From assembly GCF_017874535.1 (NCBI RefSeq), contig NZ_JAGGLS010000002.1, positions 1 through 64,000 on the forward strand: a DNA stretch of 64,000 bases, read 5' to 3'. Below are positions 63,192-64,000 of this stretch, one piece after another (the first letter of the stretch is position 1; each line of letters begins with the position of its first letter). The position numbers and the translations under genes are program-made. The notes beneath the pieces are model-generated. The model had not been told where the DNA came from, made no database searches, and saw only the letters and a program-made list of their open reading frames with translations. The stretch comes from Anaerococcus nagyae (GTDB taxonomy: Bacteria; Bacillota; Clostridia; Tissierellales; Peptoniphilaceae).

Positions 63192-63575
63192 GTGAAACAA
63201 ACCGAAATCGGTCTGAATGGAATGATATTCTTAACGCGTAATATGCAGGACGGAACAGGAAACTATGATTTAAGATTTGGGGAGACTTTTTACGATTTTT
63301 CCTGGTTTTATGGAGTTGACCAGAAAAAGATGTTGAGCGAAATAGAATGCCCGACGATCATTCTTCATGTTGCGCCTTCAAAGGAAACTGCGCCGAGCTA
63401 TTATGATGAAAAAGGAATATTGCTATCTGCCATGGACGAAAAAGATGCAGAAGAAGTTCATACTTTAATCAAAAACAGTACGCTTAAATCCGGTTATGAA
63501 TCAAGTCACGATATTCATGCCGACTTACCGGAACAGTTCGTTGATGCAATGATGGAGATGAAGCAGCAGAAGTAG
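63192..63575 (+). pseudogene. Truncated alpha/beta hydrolase (C-terminal part)
   Basis: The frame encodes the last 110 or so residues of an alpha/beta hydrolase. IECPTIILHVAPSKETAPSY carries the strand before the acidic loop, and SGYESSHDIHADLPEQFVD carries the catalytic His region followed by the usual final helix. The nucleophile elbow and oxyanion parts are missing, so the gene is 5'-truncated. The GTG at 63192 is unlikely to be a true start. Base composition is clearly richer in GC (codons such as GCG, CCG and GCC) than neighbouring genes, which suggests DNA of foreign origin. Confidence 0.65.
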
Positions 63576-63621
63576 CGGCTATGCCCATTGAACGGGCATT
63601 GACATTTACCCGAAAACATCA

Positions 63622-63762
63622 TTTTTTTTTGCTAACTTCTATCGTGCAACGAGCGTGGAGGCTCTCTTCCAAATGTATCGTTATCGTCAGGGTGGTCTTG
63701 GTACATGTGGAGAGTGTGGTATTGATGTCACTAGTGAATTAGAGTATATCTCTATTTATTAA
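63622..63762 (+). pseudogene. Short relic frame of unknown family
   Basis: An open frame reads ANFYRATSVEALFQMYRYRQ and then GGLGTCGECGIDVTSELEYI, ending at TAA 63760. The CGEC pair hints at a metal knuckle. There is no start codon with an RBS. I do not recognise the family. It probably is the tail of a gene brought in with the neighbouring truncated hydrolase. Confidence 0.35.
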
Positions 63763-63784
63763 AAACTTGGAAGGAATTTTTGTG

Positions 63785-64000
63785 ATGTTAGATTCTTATA
63801 GGCTAGATAATAAAAATATATTAAAAGGTAAGTGGGCTATTTCTTTAAATGAGTTAATTCCAGATGATGGGATTATATCCAATAAAGCTATATCGGGTAA
63901 TTTAGAATTAAACAATGGAAAAATAACTTTAGATTTAAATGGTAGATTAACTGGAGTATCATTGAGCCTTTTTGATGATATTGAAAAAATATATGGGTAC
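63785..64000 (+). CDS. Partial gene; N-terminus resembles ApeA N-terminal domain (HEPN anti-phage protein)
   Basis: The gene runs off the right edge after 72 codons. The visible part has LKGKWAISLNELIPDDGI, then SGNLELNNGKITLDLNGRL and DDIEKIYGY. The order of a G-x-W strand, SG-x-L, a Gly-x-I-x-L-x-L-x-G strand and a later (I)YGY matches the N-terminal domain found in ApeA-like HEPN proteins, which act in abortive phage defence. The HEPN catalytic part would lie outside the window, so this call is provisional. AAGGAA lies 10 bases before ATG 63785. It neighbours prophage and transfer relics. Confidence 0.5.
   Translation, partial: MLDSYRLDNKNILKGKWAISLNELIPDDGIISNKAISGNLELNNGKITLDLNGRLTGVSLSLFDDIEKIYGY

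Noticed and set aside
63585-63604. ATGCCC ... GGGCAT hairpin as a terminator of the truncated hydrolase
   Set aside because: It is not followed by a T run; the T stretch is over 20 bases away.
1-64000. CRISPR arrays, rRNA genes and T-box or other classical riboswitch leaders
   Set aside because: I looked for regularly spaced repeats, rRNA signatures and conserved leader motifs by eye and found none that I can support.

Overview
The window looks like chromosomal DNA from a low-GC Gram-positive anaerobe of the Peptoniphilaceae/Tissierellia type, and an Anaerococcus-like organism is the best guess. The grounds are the strongly AT-rich codon use, an rnfCDGEAB operon, the Firmicutes-style blocks mreBCD-PBP2, rpmF-plsX-acpP-rnc-smc, def-fmt-rsmB-rlmN-stp-prkC-rsgA-rpe and rapZ-whiA, and acetate kinase. 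No sporulation genes are seen. The species call is an inference from gene content.

Layout. 1-1480: a decayed LuxR-type two-component system and a divergent 47-aa membrane peptide. 1738-5203: a nicotinamidase-like hydrolase, a membrane protein, a thioesterase, a CapA-type lipoprotein and a PAP2 phosphatase. 5234-5621: tRNA-Leu(CAA) and a palindromic MITE-like element. 5683-9558: polA, coaE and a lytic transglycosylase. 9620-14532: the Rnf complex, followed by its frequent companions (NusG-II protein, Gx transporter). 15582-22776: radC, then the wall-elongation block mreBCD-PBP2, closed by a degenerate MinD-like protein where minD is often found. 22787-23747: a minus-strand GIY-YIG/recX/small-peptide unit. 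23976-24140: tRNA-His and tRNA-Leu(TAG). 24283-29491: pyrH, frr and a compact type IV pilin/prepilin-peptidase locus. 29554-37546: ackA, rpmF, lipid genes, rnc, a radical SAM gene and smc. 37591-45582: the def to rpe block. 45648-48041: a large catalase and the minus-strand rpmB. 48198-59059: murB, rapZ, a tyrosine phosphatase, whiA, dnaE, pfkA, pyk and an RNA methyltransferase.

From 59145 to the right edge the window is accessory DNA. It holds a tightly coupled two-gene membrane cassette of unknown function (59145-61717), about 700 bp of gene relics (an ATPase tail and a terminase tail), a HEAT-repeat alkylation-repair-like gene, a truncated alpha/beta hydrolase of higher GC, another relic, and the start of a protein that resembles the N-terminal domain of the anti-phage HEPN protein ApeA.

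The housekeeping part covers energy conservation (Rnf, acetate kinase, Pfk, Pyk), envelope growth (Mre/PBP2/MurB/PrkC), translation and DNA replication/repair. The points most worth a second look are the 59145-61717 cassette, whose first gene carries motifs reminiscent of YdjM-like membrane hydrolases; the ATT start of smc; the nucleotide-binding-dead MinD-like protein; the replacement of yvcK by a phosphatase; and the possible defence gene at the right edge.
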